Shown here: in pieces, positions 54,310 to 64,000 of the stretch
How the letters are laid out: each line of letters begins with the position of its first letter
Position numbering within the stretch: the first letter of the stretch is position 1
Origin: Cymodocea nodosa
Lineage: Eukaryota > Streptophyta > Magnoliopsida > Alismatales > Cymodoceaceae
DNA: 64,000 bases
Direction: 5' to 3'
Assembly (NCBI GenBank): GCA_036874045.1
Contig: JAZBRI010000004.1
Location: forward strand, 5,332,001 to 5,396,000
Position numbers and translations under genes: made by a program
Notes under the pieces: generated by a model
Seen by the model: only the letters and a program-made list of their open reading frames with translations
The model's database searches: none
Told to the model about the DNA's origin: nothing

Positions 54310-54543
54310 CGCTGCAATAAAACCCCAGATCATACTGCTGAAGGGAAGCACGGAAACGTCGCAGGTCGTGAGCAACATCGACGCCTGCACGGTGGTGGCA
54401 GACGACGCTCGGGCCAAGAGCGATGAGATGGGCAACCTCATCCACGATGATGTCTGGAGCCACGACGATCATGAAGCTTCTCGGCATCGTTCATTCCTGC
54501 TGCGAAGATCTTCGTTGACATCGCGAAGTCTTATGATTCTGAG
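54310..54543 (+). pseudogene. CCT7 (TCP-1 eta chaperonin) first-exon fragment, frameshifted
   Basis: Frame 1 gives PQIILLKGSTETSQ then VVSNIDACTVVAD (54325-54402). Frame 2 gives TLGPRAM, then SGATTIMKLLGIVH (to about 54492). Frame 3 gives PAAKIFVDIAKSYDSE (about 54496-54543) and stops at a GT that could be a donor. These are consecutive N-terminal segments of cytosolic chaperonin subunit eta (family order: QPQIILLKEGTDTSQ, VSNINACTAVAD, TTLGPRGMDKLIHDD, DGATIMKLLDIVHPAAKIL). Two or more indels plus missing blocks abolish any product. No downstream exon was recognised. The TAA just before, after an ALQ-like start, also fits decay. Confidence 0.72.
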
Positions 54544-57500
54544 GTAACTGGAATCGATGCTCTGTAGAATGCGCAACCAACCGTGATTTTTGTTTGTGAA
54601 TAATCTATGAAAAGGGAATATCCATACCATTTCTTGGCAATCTATTTGCAAAGCAAAACTTCTAGAAAGCATAAGTGCCCGAGGGGCGAGATCTTCCCAT
54701 ACGGAAGCTGGATGGCTCTGGGGTCTTCTCTGTCAATATTTGTTGGAACCTGAGTTTGGTGAGGATTGGATTTCTACAGATTGGTATGGAAAAGTGAGGC
54801 AACTCTCAAGGCATGTGCGTTTATGGGACTGCTGTTGCATGATCGGGTAGTCACAAAAGTGCTCAGGATTTGCTCTGACTGTCCTTTCCTGCCCCCTCTG
54901 TGCAAATGAAGATGAAGACGCAAAAACACTGTAGGAGACCTTGGGATGGCCTGTTGCCAGAAGTTAGTCTCCATCGTCTGGGCATTAACTCTAAGAAACC
55001 TTAGCTCTTAAAAGGGCAGACTGACTTCAGCAAAACATACTCATTCTTGCCATATAAGTGGGCTATTGTGTCATATGACTTGACAAAGCTAGTTCAGGTG
55101 GCCGAGAAAATGGACTTGAATCTTGAGAACAATGTTGGACTTGTCAAAAAAGAGTTGATCCAATTCTCTCAGGGCCTGTGTGGGTAAGCATTGAGTGGGT
55201 AATGAGTGGTGATCTTGCTGGGGTTGTACTTGGCCATCATGAAGATCATATTTTGGAATGTTAGAGGTACTGGTTAGCTAAAGAAACACAAAATGTATAA
55301 ATTAGTTTCATTTATCACAGATAAAATCAAACCCTTCAAACCGAACAGAACCAAACCACTAAAAATGGGTTCGTGGTTCAATGCCTTGCTCTGTGTGCAG
55401 GAGTAGTTGTGGACATGGTTTTTACATTAATTTTATTCGGATGTCACTTTCTTGCTCCGTGTGCTATTGTCATTCCTTTTCTATTGAAATTTCTCACAAA
55501 AATCCAAGTAATTTTCAAGCTTCCTTCCTACCAAATTTAATTTCTCCATTTAAATTTGATGGTGAAGTGTTGGTTTCTTTACCATTCATCTGAACTAGTA
55601 TTGGGGAACTTTGCTACCAAATATGAACAATGTGATTGTGGAAGAAATATCTCTGTGGTGTATGGTTTACTTGTAAAACTAATTTCTAGTGTTTGGATGG
55701 AAATGTTAACTGATCTTTTAACAAAATATTTGAGAATGTTCATGGCATTAAAGAAATATGGGGAGAAGTTCTAGTATTCGATAACAGCTCCTCAGGGCTA
55801 GAAATATCAAGAATCAATATTTTGTGGGCATGAAAAATCTGATGCATTGAGTTTGTCGTGATTGCATGGTCTCATCCATCCAAATCTTGGCTTCTTTCTT
55901 TTGCCCAAGGTGTCTGCTAACTTGGCAATCACACCTCTAAATTCCACTTTTTACCATTCTGTAGCCTGAGAGCTCTCAAGGTGAGGCTGCTGCTAGTGCA
56001 TTGGGCAGAGGGGGTGACTCCTGAGGGTTCTGTGGACGTGGCATGCGAAGACGTTGATCAAAATTCGAAAGAAGAAAGACTTTTTCATAAATCAAATCAC
56101 TGCTCAGGCACAACACAAAAAGGAATATAGAAGGCTTTGATTCCTAGGTTTCATTTGTTGATGTGCCTCCGTTGTAGAACTTCATTTTCCTTGCTAAATC
56201 AATGCCCATCTTTTTTCAACTTTGTAATGTGCCTGAAATCTTCATCCCCGATTGCCAGCAGACCAGCCTTTTTGTTCCTTATCATAAACAACATCTGGTA
56301 TATAACACCTACATCTTCTAAAACATTGCCATTTTTCCCACATACTTTTCCAATCTAGTTCTGCTTTGTTATCTGTTTTTGACATGCTTTTGTACTCTTC
56401 ATACAATTTTTTGTACTCCTGGATGATGTAAAGCGTGTTTCTTGAATTGGACTTTGTTCATTTTTTTGAAGTACTTAAGATATCATTATTTTTTCTAACC
56501 ATGCATAGTGTTGGTAGGTTGGTGTTACCTCTTAATAGAGCACAATAATTGGACACCATTTTGACCTAGTTGGGGCCACTGCTGATCCACCCATCACCTC
56601 CAACTCTGGATTCATCTTCCACCTGCCAATGCTCCATTTGGTGGCGCAGCTGTGACTTCTACACTTCTTCTCTCTGAGCTGTGCATTCATCAGCCTCCAC
56701 CAACAAAGCCTGTGCTGCAATGCTTGTTAAAATAAGGTATCCGCTCCTGAGCTCTATGCCCTTAAAGTGAACGTCTAAGCAAGTTCCTTTCTTTTTAACC
56801 AGCTTTTGACTGCCATATGTTGGTTGTTGACGGTGCAGACAACTTGCAGGTTCAAAGTACAAACAAGCCCATGAATGGAAGATTTGCAGGCGTCAAAAGC
56901 CAACCTGGAAAGCCAAGCCTAATGAGTGGCGGAGACAGCTTTGATCATCGTACGATAGCCAACCAATTCCCCACCTGATTTGATTGATGTTCCTTCCCTT
57001 GGGTCCTCCTCCCTCTTTAAGAGAAATCACAGTATAAAGTGTGTAAAATTCTATATTGAAAAATGCAGAAATAGAATATAAGTTAACATCGATTAATTTT
57101 TTACAAAATTATAATAATAAAGCCACGTGTCTTTCGAAGCTTTTCAATTAATCTCTTGCGTTCGTCATCTTCTCCTTTTTTGCATGAACGGAAGGCCGCG
57201 TCGACGATGGATGATGGACTCTAACGACCAAAGCAATCAGATATCATGCATGCATCAGTTTTTTTTTTCTGATAATTACACGTTAGCTGTTAATGTAAAA
57301 ATCATGCAACAGGGTTTATTAGACTCTTGAAAATCGGAGATCATGTTGATGACTTTAAGTGGTCCAAGAAGGACTTCCAATCTTCAAGTATTGTTATTAA
57401 TTTCTAATGAAATCGTTAATCTTTCCCTTAATCGTTAATCAATTAATTGTAATGATAGGAATATCATGGTGCAATGAAATTTTATTTAAAAACATACAAA

Positions 57501-57669
57501 TAAATAAATTTAGATTAATTACGAGTAAATAATTAAATAACGAAAAAATCTGAATTATTTTCTTCCTTCGTTGCCTCCCTTCTACCCACCACCACCACCA
57601 CCCTGAAGCAAAGCTCATTCCTTCAGCTCTCTTCCTCCACTTGGGCCGTCGTCGTTCTCCGTTGTATTG
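54544..57669. other. Spacer between CCT7 fragment and AFB pseudogene
   Basis: Mixed AT-rich sequence. Apart from a LINE-like fragment at 55239 nothing is recognised; open frames at 55381-55593, 55556-55774 and 56137-56358 show no domain. GC rises again from about 57600 as the F-box pseudogene approaches. Confidence 0.55.
55239..55350 (+). mobile_element. Possible LINE ORF2 endonuclease start fragment
   Basis: ATG at 55239 opens MKIIFWNVRGTG, then a stop, then LKKHKMYKLVSFITDKIKP in the same frame. Plant LINE ORF2 proteins typically begin MKIxSWNxRGLG followed by a Lys-rich LGxxxKRxxVK segment, so this may be a decayed endonuclease start. Nothing downstream supports a longer match. Confidence 0.35.
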
Positions 57670-58007
57670 ATGAGGATCGACCGTCCGACGGTGGTCGAGG
57701 AGGACCGCGTTGGCGAGGACTCCAACGGATCCAGCAATACTAGATTCTCTCACCCCAACGCTCGGTGCAGGTCGCCTTTGTCTTCTTCAGCTTCGTCGCC
57801 ACATCCGGACCAGTTGCTCGAGAACGTCCTTGAGTCCATCCTCCATTTCCTCACCTCACGCCAAGACCGAAACGCAGCGTCCTTGGTCTGCAAGTGATGG
57901 TACCGAGCGGAGGCGCAGGCCCGAACCGATGTCTTCATCGGAAACTGCTACGCCGTCTCCTCCCGCGGGACCTTTGACCGATTCTGCCATGCGAGGACGG
58001 TCGTGCT
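57670..58007 (+). pseudogene. AFB4/5-type auxin F-box gene, 5' part (nonsense codon in F-box)
   Basis: From ATG 57670 the frame runs through a Ser-rich leader to SPHPDQLLENVLESILHFLT and SRQDRNAASLVCK, the F-box of TIR1/AFB auxin receptors, and the PDxxLENVLE form of the AFB4/AFB5 branch. A TGA at 57895-57897 stands where the family has a residue between VCK and WYRAEAQ. In the same frame after it come WYRAEAQARTDVFIGNCYAV and FDRFCHARTVVL up to 58007, where the copia element begins. The reading resumes in frame at 63271. Functional members pair with SKP1 and bind auxin with Aux/IAA proteins; this copy cannot make the whole protein. Confidence 0.88.
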
Positions 58008-58202
58008 TGTTGGAATTGGTCAAAAAGACCAAGATTCAAAATTCAAATTCCGGTGGTTACCGGAAATTCAGGAGGAGGTTGGGGGGCGGAGATGGTGGAG
58101 GTAGTTAATCCTCCAAATGCTATAAATAGAGGTGAATAACACAAAGTATTGATCACCTGGAATAATCCACCATCGGAGCCCCCAAACTCGCGCAATCCAA
58201 CA
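58008..58202 (+). repeat. 5' LTR of copia element
   Basis: 195 bp, starting TGTTGGAATTGG and ending AATCCAACA (TG..CA, with short inverted ends TGTTGGA/TCCAACA). A TATAAATA box is at 58121-58128. CCGGTGGTTACCGG forms a small inner hairpin. No difference from the 3' copy was found by eye. Confidence 0.96.
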
Positions 58203-58203
58203 G

Positions 58204-58215
58204 TGGTATCAGAGC
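58204..58215 (+). promoter_or_regulatory. Primer binding site (initiator tRNA-Met)
   Basis: TGGTATCAGAGC, the standard complement to the plant initiator methionine tRNA 3' end, begins one base after the 5' LTR. Confidence 0.95.
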
Positions 58216-58220
58216 CAGGT

Positions 58221-58620
58221 TCCGCCGCCCGCGCGCACCGCCAGTCCGGCCGCCCGCGCGAGCACCTCCCGCTGCCCGTGCGTCTGCCATTCCGGCCGCC
58301 CGCGCGTCCACCAATCCCGCCGCCTGCGCGACCGCCAGTCCGGCTACCCGCGCATCCGCCAGTCCCACAGCCCGCGCGCACCTGCGCGCACCTTCCGCAG
58401 CCCGCGCGCACCTCCGCAGCCCGCGCGCACCTCCGCAGCCTGCACACGCACTTCCGCAGCCCGCGCGCACCTCCACAGCCTGCACACGCACCTCCGCAGC
58501 CCGCGCGCACCTCCGCAGCCCGCGCGCACCTCTCGCCGCCGCGCACACCTCCGCAGCCCGCGCGCACCTCCGCCCGCTCGCGCGCACCTCCCGTCGCTCG
58601 CGCGCACCCGGATTGCCGAT
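58221..58620 (+). repeat. GC-rich minisatellite in copia leader
   Basis: Variants of a 19-base unit CAGCCCGCGCGCACCTCCG recur about a dozen times at 58370-58580. Looser CCGCCCGCGCG units lie before them. GC content is very high here and drops abruptly to AT-rich sequence from 58660 onward. Long open frames exist on both strands but come from repetition. It lies between the primer site and gag. Confidence 0.88.
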
Positions 58621-58914
58621 CTTCCGCCCCTCGGGCGATTGGGTTAGAGACATTCGATATCTCCCCCTTTTGATAAAATATTATAATATATTATATTATA
58701 TTGGATAATATTTGTAATTTGAATTTAAATTTGGAAATTTAAATATTTTTGAAAATTTGAAATTTTGAAATTTAAATTTGATTTTTGAATTTTGAAATTT
58801 GAATTCAAATAGTTTTTTGGATTTTTTAAAATTTTAAATTTAATATTTGAATTTTTTGTTTATAAGGTAATTATTTATTGAAATTGGAAAATAATTTCGA
58901 TTGTAGATATAAGT

Positions 58915-61900
58915 ATGGCTTCGAAGATGTTTACAACTGAATTGGCAAGGATGGATAAGTTAAATGGGGTAAATTATGAGATGTGGTATCGGAAAATATT
59001 TCAAGCATTAGAATATGAAGATATTGAACATGTAATAGGTTCGCATCCTCTGGAAATAGGTGAAAACGCTTCTGAAGTGGAAATAAAAAGAGTAAATCAA
59101 TGGAGGAAAGATGATAAAAAGGCGAAAAATTTAATGTTCATGTTCATGGAAGATTGTCTTGTAAAATGCTATGAAACATATACTAATGCTTATATACTAT
59201 GGAATGCTTTGAAAGAAAAATATAATAAAGCAACTGAAATGAACACACAGTTGCTCCTTCAGAAATATAACTCTTGTAGGATGCTAAAGGAACAAAGTGT
59301 AGTGGAGCATGTAAATAATATGATGGTAATGGCTAAAGACTTAGCTACTGCAGGAACTCCTATACTAGAAAAATTGCAAATAGCAACCATATTGAATAGT
59401 TTGCCACACAGTTATGATATGGTTACCACATCTCTTAGATCTACCCCACTACAATTATCTGAATTGCCAGCTAGGTTGGGTACTGAACAGGAAATAATAG
59501 TCAGTCGGAGGTAACATAAATCTCATTTAGAAGAAGCCAATGCCATATTTCAAAAGCAGAGATTTGAAAAAGGCAACAAAAGAAGAAATGGACCAAACAA
59601 GAACAACTTCAAGCAAAATCAAGCACGTGGAAAGAAAGCACGAGGATCTTGCCATGCTTGTGGCCAATTTGGTCATTTTAGGGCACATTGTCCCAATAGG
59701 GATGGAAATAAAGGTGGAACCTCGGAGTCGAACATAAAGAACAAAAGAACCTTCGTGGGAGTTGTGGAATGCAATAATGTTGTAGTCCCTAGTTCAAACG
59801 AATGGTGGGTTGATTCTGGTGCTACAAGGCATATTGCCAAAACAAAAAAGGGACTTGACTCATTTAAAGAGTTGAGTCCTGGACAACAACGCATCTATAT
59901 GGGAAACAATACTTATTTAGATGTGGAAGGTATTGGCACATATCGTTTGGACTTGGGAGATAGCATTATGATCTTGAAAGACGTCCTCTATGCACCTGGC
60001 ATGAGGCGGAATTTAATATCAGTAGGCACTCTTTTGAAGAATAATTTGGAAGTTCGATTTTACAATAAACGTGTATCCATAGGAAAAGACAAAAAGATCT
60101 TTGCTATGGGAATTTTTGTACCTGAACATGATTTGTTTAAACTTTCTATCGTTGCTAATGAAATAGTTTCTGATTATGTTGAGTGTTGTTTATCTGATAT
60201 TGATTTGTGGCATTTAAGGTTAGTACATATTAATAAATCTAAAATACAACAATTGATAAAATTGAATATGTTGCCTGAAATTAAAGACATGGAATTAAAT
60301 AAATGTCAACATTGCTTAGTTGGGAAAATGACTAAGAAATCTTTTGGTGAGGGATATAGATCAGATGAATTATTAGGGTTGATTCATTCTGATGTGTGTG
60401 GTCCATTAAGTATTAAAACTCATGATGACAAAGAATATTTTGTGACTTTTATAGATGATTTTTCAAGATATGCTTACATTTATTTAATAAGTCATAAAAG
60501 TCAAGTATTGACTTGTTTTAAGAAATACAAGTTGGAAGTAGAAAAACAACTTGGAAGAAGGATTAAGATGTTAAGGTCAGATAGGAGAGGGGAATATAAT
60601 TCTAATGAATTTAAATTGTTTTGTGAAATGCATGGAATTAAAAGACAAACAACAATGCCTTATACACCACAACAAAATGGTGTGGCGGAAAGAAAGAACA
60701 GAACTCTTATGAATTCTGTTAGATGCATGTTTTCACATTCAGGTCTCTCCAAAGTTTTTTGGGGAGAAGCATTGATCACAGCAAATTATGTATTAAATAG
60801 AATACCCTCCAAGTCTGTACCTAACATACCTTATGAATTATGGACCGGAACTAAGCCCAATTTATATCATTTAAGAAAATGGGGATCTATAGCCCATGTA
60901 CTTATTCCTGAACAATTAAGGGATAAGTTAAAATCAAAGACTCTTAAATGTAGGTTTATAGGCTATTGTGAAAATTCTTTTGGTTATAGGTTCTATAGTA
61001 AAGAAAAGGGAATTATTGAATATAGGGATGCCACTTTCCTAGAAAATCTAAATGAAAATGAAGAAATAGGAAAGGAACATGAGCCACCATTTGTGGTGAA
61101 TGATGACTATTTCAATAATATCCTGGAAAATGACCCTAGAGTTGAAGAAGAAGGAAACATTGAAAATATAGATGAACCTATGGAAATTGCTGATGAAAAC
61201 AATCGTGAACCCATAGAAATCATGGGAGAAATCCAAAATGAGCCTATAAATGGAATTGAAGAGAACAATAGAAATAGAGAAGATAGAGAACCAGATTTAC
61301 CTATTAGCAACAAAAGGATGAGACATTAACCAACATGGATGGATGACTACCATTTGTATTCCTGTGAGATTTCTTGTTTAATGATAGACATGGAGGAAAA
61401 TCACATGGAACCCGTGACATATAAGGATGTCGTCGAATCTCATGAAAAAGATTTATGGTTGGATGCCATGAATGATGAGATTGATTCTATGAAATGGAAT
61501 CATGTGTGGGAATTATGTGATCTACCTAAAGGAAGGAAAGCTATAGGGTGCAAGTGGATATTCCGGAAAAAGTTAAAGGTTGATGGGTCTATTGAAAAAT
61601 ATAAGGCCCGTTTAGTTGCTAAAGGTTATACACAAAAACCGGGAATTGACTTTCATGAAACATATTCTCCAGTTGCTAAATTCGCATCAATAAGAATTAT
61701 ATTGGCTATAGTTGCACATTTAGATTTGGAATTACATCAAATGGATGTAAAAACTGCATTTCTAAATGGAGACCTGCAAGAAGAAATCTACATGTTACAA
61801 CCTGAGGGATTTTAGGTGGAAGGACATGAGGAAAAAGTGTGCAAATTGAAGAAGTCAATATATGGTTTAAAACAAGCATCTAGACAATGGTATCATAAGT

Positions 61901-62997
61901 TTCATGATATAATTGTTAAAATGGGATTTGTTTCAAACAGATTAGATTACTGTGTATATGTCAGGAATAGTGGGAGTAACTTCATAATATTATCCTTGCA
62001 TGTGGATGATATTTTACTTGCTGGAAATAATGCTGACATGTTGAATGAAACAAAGGAAGAACTTAGTAGAAAATTTGAAATGAAGGACATGGGGGAAGCA
62101 TCCTATGTTCTTGGAATTCAGATCTTAAGAGATCGAAAATCAAGAACATTGAGTATAAATCAGGAAAGATACCTGCAAATGGTGTTAAAAAGGTTTGGAA
62201 TGGAAAATTGTTCCTCAGCTCCCACACCTTATATTTTAAGGAAAAAGTTAAGTAAGGACCAATGTCCTGGGAAAGGGAAGGAACCTTTAAGAACACCTTA
62301 TGCCCAAGTGGTTGGAAGTTTGATGTATGCTATGTTGTGTACAAGACCAGACTTGGCATATGCTGTAAGTATTGTAAGTAGGTATCAAAGTAATCCTGGT
62401 ACAAAACATTGGGAAGCTGTCAAAAGAATTTTGAAATATATAAAAGGAACTTTGCACCATAAATTGACTTATCAAGCAGATGAGCTTGAAGTGCTTGGTT
62501 ATACAGATGCAGATTTAGGTGGTGACAAAGATGATGGGAAGTCTACTTCAGGACATGTATTCATCTTTGGAGGGGCAGCCATATCTTGGGGAAGTAAGAA
62601 GCAAGGGTGTGTAGCAAAATACACACAGGAAGCTGAATATGTTGCCTGTAGTGCAGCCGCATCACATGCAGTTTGGATCAGAAGATTCATAAATGATTTG
62701 AATCTAAACTTAATAAATGGTCCAATAGAAATGTATTGTGATAACCAAACGGCAATAAGTCTTGTATATAGTGGTGCAAATACAACAAAAGGACAGCATA
62801 TAAACATACATTATCACTATACTCGTGATATTGTAGGAAATGGGGAAATAAAATTGAGTTATATCCCTACAGAAGATATGATAGCTGATCCTTTGACAAA
62901 AGGAATACCAGCGGAAAAGTACATTAAGTTTGTAAACTTAATGGGATTAAGGAACATTTATATGGATAATGGAAACATAGAACATTCTCACGAGTAA
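58915..62997 (+). pseudogene. Copia gag-pol polyprotein frame with three in-frame stops
   Basis: A single frame of 1361 codons with no frameshift. Gag opens MASKMFTTELARMDKLNGVN. The CCHC knuckle CHACGQFGHFRAHC starts at codon 246. Protease WWVDSGATRH has Asp at codon 300. Integrase has WHLRLVH, CQHC, HSDVCGPL, IDDFSRY and PYTPQQNGVAERKNR; its LRSDRRGEY has Arg where Gly is usual. Reverse transcriptase has [12 protein letters not shown] and LHVDD (codons 1029-1032ish), and RNase H has DADLGG, CDNQTA and ADPLTKGIP. Stops are TAA 59512-59514 (between gag body and zinc knuckle), TAA 61327-61329 (between integrase and RT) and TAG 61813-61815 (inside RT). None sits at a typical gag/pol boundary, so the copy is judged non-autonomous. 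Confidence 0.93.
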
Positions 62998-63065
62998 TAT
63001 TGAAATTGTGCTACCTACGAGTAGTGAGAGCGGAATTAAAAAGAATATAGTTGGTCTTTGTGACC

Positions 63066-63075
63066 AAGTGGGAGA
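63066..63075 (+). promoter_or_regulatory. Polypurine tract of copia element
   Basis: AAGTGGGAGA lies directly before the 3' LTR. The wider TGACCAAGTGGGAGA context is common in plant copia elements. Confidence 0.9.
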
Positions 63076-63270
63076 TGTTGGAATTGGTCAAAAAGACCAA
63101 GATTCAAAATTCAAATTCCGGTGGTTACCGGAAATTCAGGAGGAGGTTGGGGGGCGGAGATGGTGGAGGTAGTTAATCCTCCAAATGCTATAAATAGAGG
63201 TGAATAACACAAAGTATTGATCACCTGGAATAATCCACCATCGGAGCCCCCAAACTCGCGCAATCCAACA
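63076..63270 (+). repeat. 3' LTR of copia element
   Basis: 195 bp, TGTTGG..CCAACA, the same as the 5' LTR as far as I can see, including the TATAAATA box (63189-63196). It is followed by the GTGCT target duplication. Confidence 0.96.
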
Positions 63271-64000
63271 GTGCTGAAGGGGAGGCCTAGGCTTGCGGAC
63301 TTCAAGCTCGTGCCGCCTGGATGGGGGGCATTCCTGTCGCCGTGGGTGGCGGCCATGTCGCCGGCGTACCCATGGCTCGAGAAGCTGTGCTTGAAAAGGA
63401 TGGCTGTGACGAATGAAGATCTCTTCGAAGTCGCGAGGCCGTTCACTCAGTTCAAGGAGATGGTGATGTTTTGCTGTGACGGTTTCGGGACCGCTGGGAT
63501 TGCTGCTGTCGCCGAGAATTGCAGGTTAACAGATCAATAATGGACGCCCTTTCTTCTCGTTTTTGGTTTTGCTCAGATTTGTTGGTGAAGACCACTGATT
63601 TGAAGCAGGCAACTTAGGGTTCGGGAACTGGTGGAGAACTATTTGGAGGATGACGCCGACCATGTTGATTGGTTGTCCTAGTTTCCGGAGGGAACCACTT
63701 GCCGTTGGTCTTCGATTGTCTGGAATGCAAGGTCAAATTCGATTCTCTGGAGGCGCTCATCGTTCGTTCTCCGCGGTTGAAGAGGTTGAGAGTGAACCAC
63801 CATGTTAGCATTGGGCAGCTGAGCCGCCTTATGGCACTGGCGCCACAGCTCACACATCTTGGCACCGGGTCTTTCCATCCTGCATCCATCGCCCACGGCA
63901 GTGGTTGAGTGTCGCCATGCTCAAGTCTATCATTCGTTACTGCCACAATCTGCGGAATTTCTGGATATGACTGCATCTAATTCATGTGTCTGATTCAGTT
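63271..64000 (+). pseudogene. AFB4/5-type auxin F-box gene, 3' part (runs off window)
   Basis: Resumes in frame as VLKGRPRLADFKLVPPGWGA, SPWVAAMSPAYPWLEKLCLK, then CCDGFGTAGIAAVAENCR, the first leucine-rich repeats of TIR1/AFB proteins. A GT..AG intron follows (63525-63608). Exon 2 gives QLRVRELVENYLEDDADHVD and WLS, then TAG at 63679-63681 and FPEGTTC. A frame change near 63700 gives LVFDCLECKVKFDSLEAL, then VNHHVSIGQLSRLMALAPQL, and THLGTGSF. After about 63905 another frame gives MLKSIIRYCHNLRNFW, which normally lies some 60 codons further on, so an internal deletion is likely. The intron is kept, so this is a decayed DNA duplicate and not a retrocopy. Confidence 0.87.

Larger units (their letters stand above)
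58008..63270 (+). mobile_element. Complete-length Ty1/copia LTR retrotransposon, recent insertion
   Basis: 5263 bp element: 5' LTR 58008-58202, primer site 58204-58215, leader to 58914, gag-pol frame 58915-62997, polypurine tract 63066-63075, 3' LTR 63076-63270. GTGCT flanks both ends (58003-58007 and 63271-63275) as a target duplication. Gene order gag, protease, integrase, reverse transcriptase, RNase H is the copia order. The two LTRs look identical over 195 bp, so insertion was recent. It lies in sense orientation inside the AFB-like pseudogene. Confidence 0.97.

Noticed and set aside
58370-58580. CRISPR-like regular repeats
   Set aside because: The units are head-to-tail without unique spacers and lie in a eukaryotic retrotransposon leader, so this is a minisatellite.
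58043-58673. Long open frames on both strands in the copia leader
   Set aside because: They arise from the GC-rich repeat unit, with Arg/Ala/Pro low-complexity products. They lack any recognisable domain.

Overview
This window is nuclear DNA from a flowering plant. Exons are short, introns are AT-rich with canonical GT..AG ends, and there are LTR and LINE retrotransposon remains and microsatellites. The genes encode plant-specific proteins: a plastid starch debranching enzyme, an auxin-receptor F-box relative, a GRAM-domain GEM protein and a subgroup Ia bHLH factor. The F-box copy resembles what I recall of the grass AFB4 type, which hints weakly at a monocot. The species cannot be fixed from sequence alone.

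Layout. 1-14318 (+): the last 11 exons of isoamylase 3 (ISA3); its 5.2 kb intron holds a roughly 0.6 kb tandem array and another intron holds a broken MA3-domain gene fragment. 18724-33293 (+): a three-exon DEAH-box helicase fused to a RING-IBR-RING ubiquitin-ligase module (DEAH11/DEAH12 family, predicted 1724 aa); its 7.6 kb second intron contains a decayed antisense Ty1/copia element. 36701-37879 (-): a three-exon bHLH gene of the bHLH94/96 type. 40209-41083 (-): a possible small two-exon gene encoding 87 aa. 42601-49271 (-): a 12-exon PUR7 gene (SAICAR synthetase, purine synthesis), with LINE remnants in intron 2. 49990-53957 (-): a four-exon GEM-like GRAM-domain gene. 54310-54543 (+): a frameshifted piece of a CCT-eta chaperonin gene. 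57670 to the window end (+): an AFB4/5-type F-box pseudogene cut in two by a complete Ty1/copia element (58008-63270) with 195-bp LTRs identical by eye and a 5-bp target duplication.

The genes do not form a pathway or operon. They are independent plant genes whose introns and spacers have collected transposons and gene fragments. Exon borders were set by hand from reading frame, splice sites and remembered family sequences. For ISA3, the helicase, bHLH, PUR7 and GEM the phases add up exactly across all exons. I found no novel multi-gene system. The points most worth a second look are the insertion inside the AFB pseudogene, the LTR-identical element with three stop codons in one otherwise open frame, its GC-rich leader repeat, the small two-exon gene, and the MA3 and CCT7 fragments.
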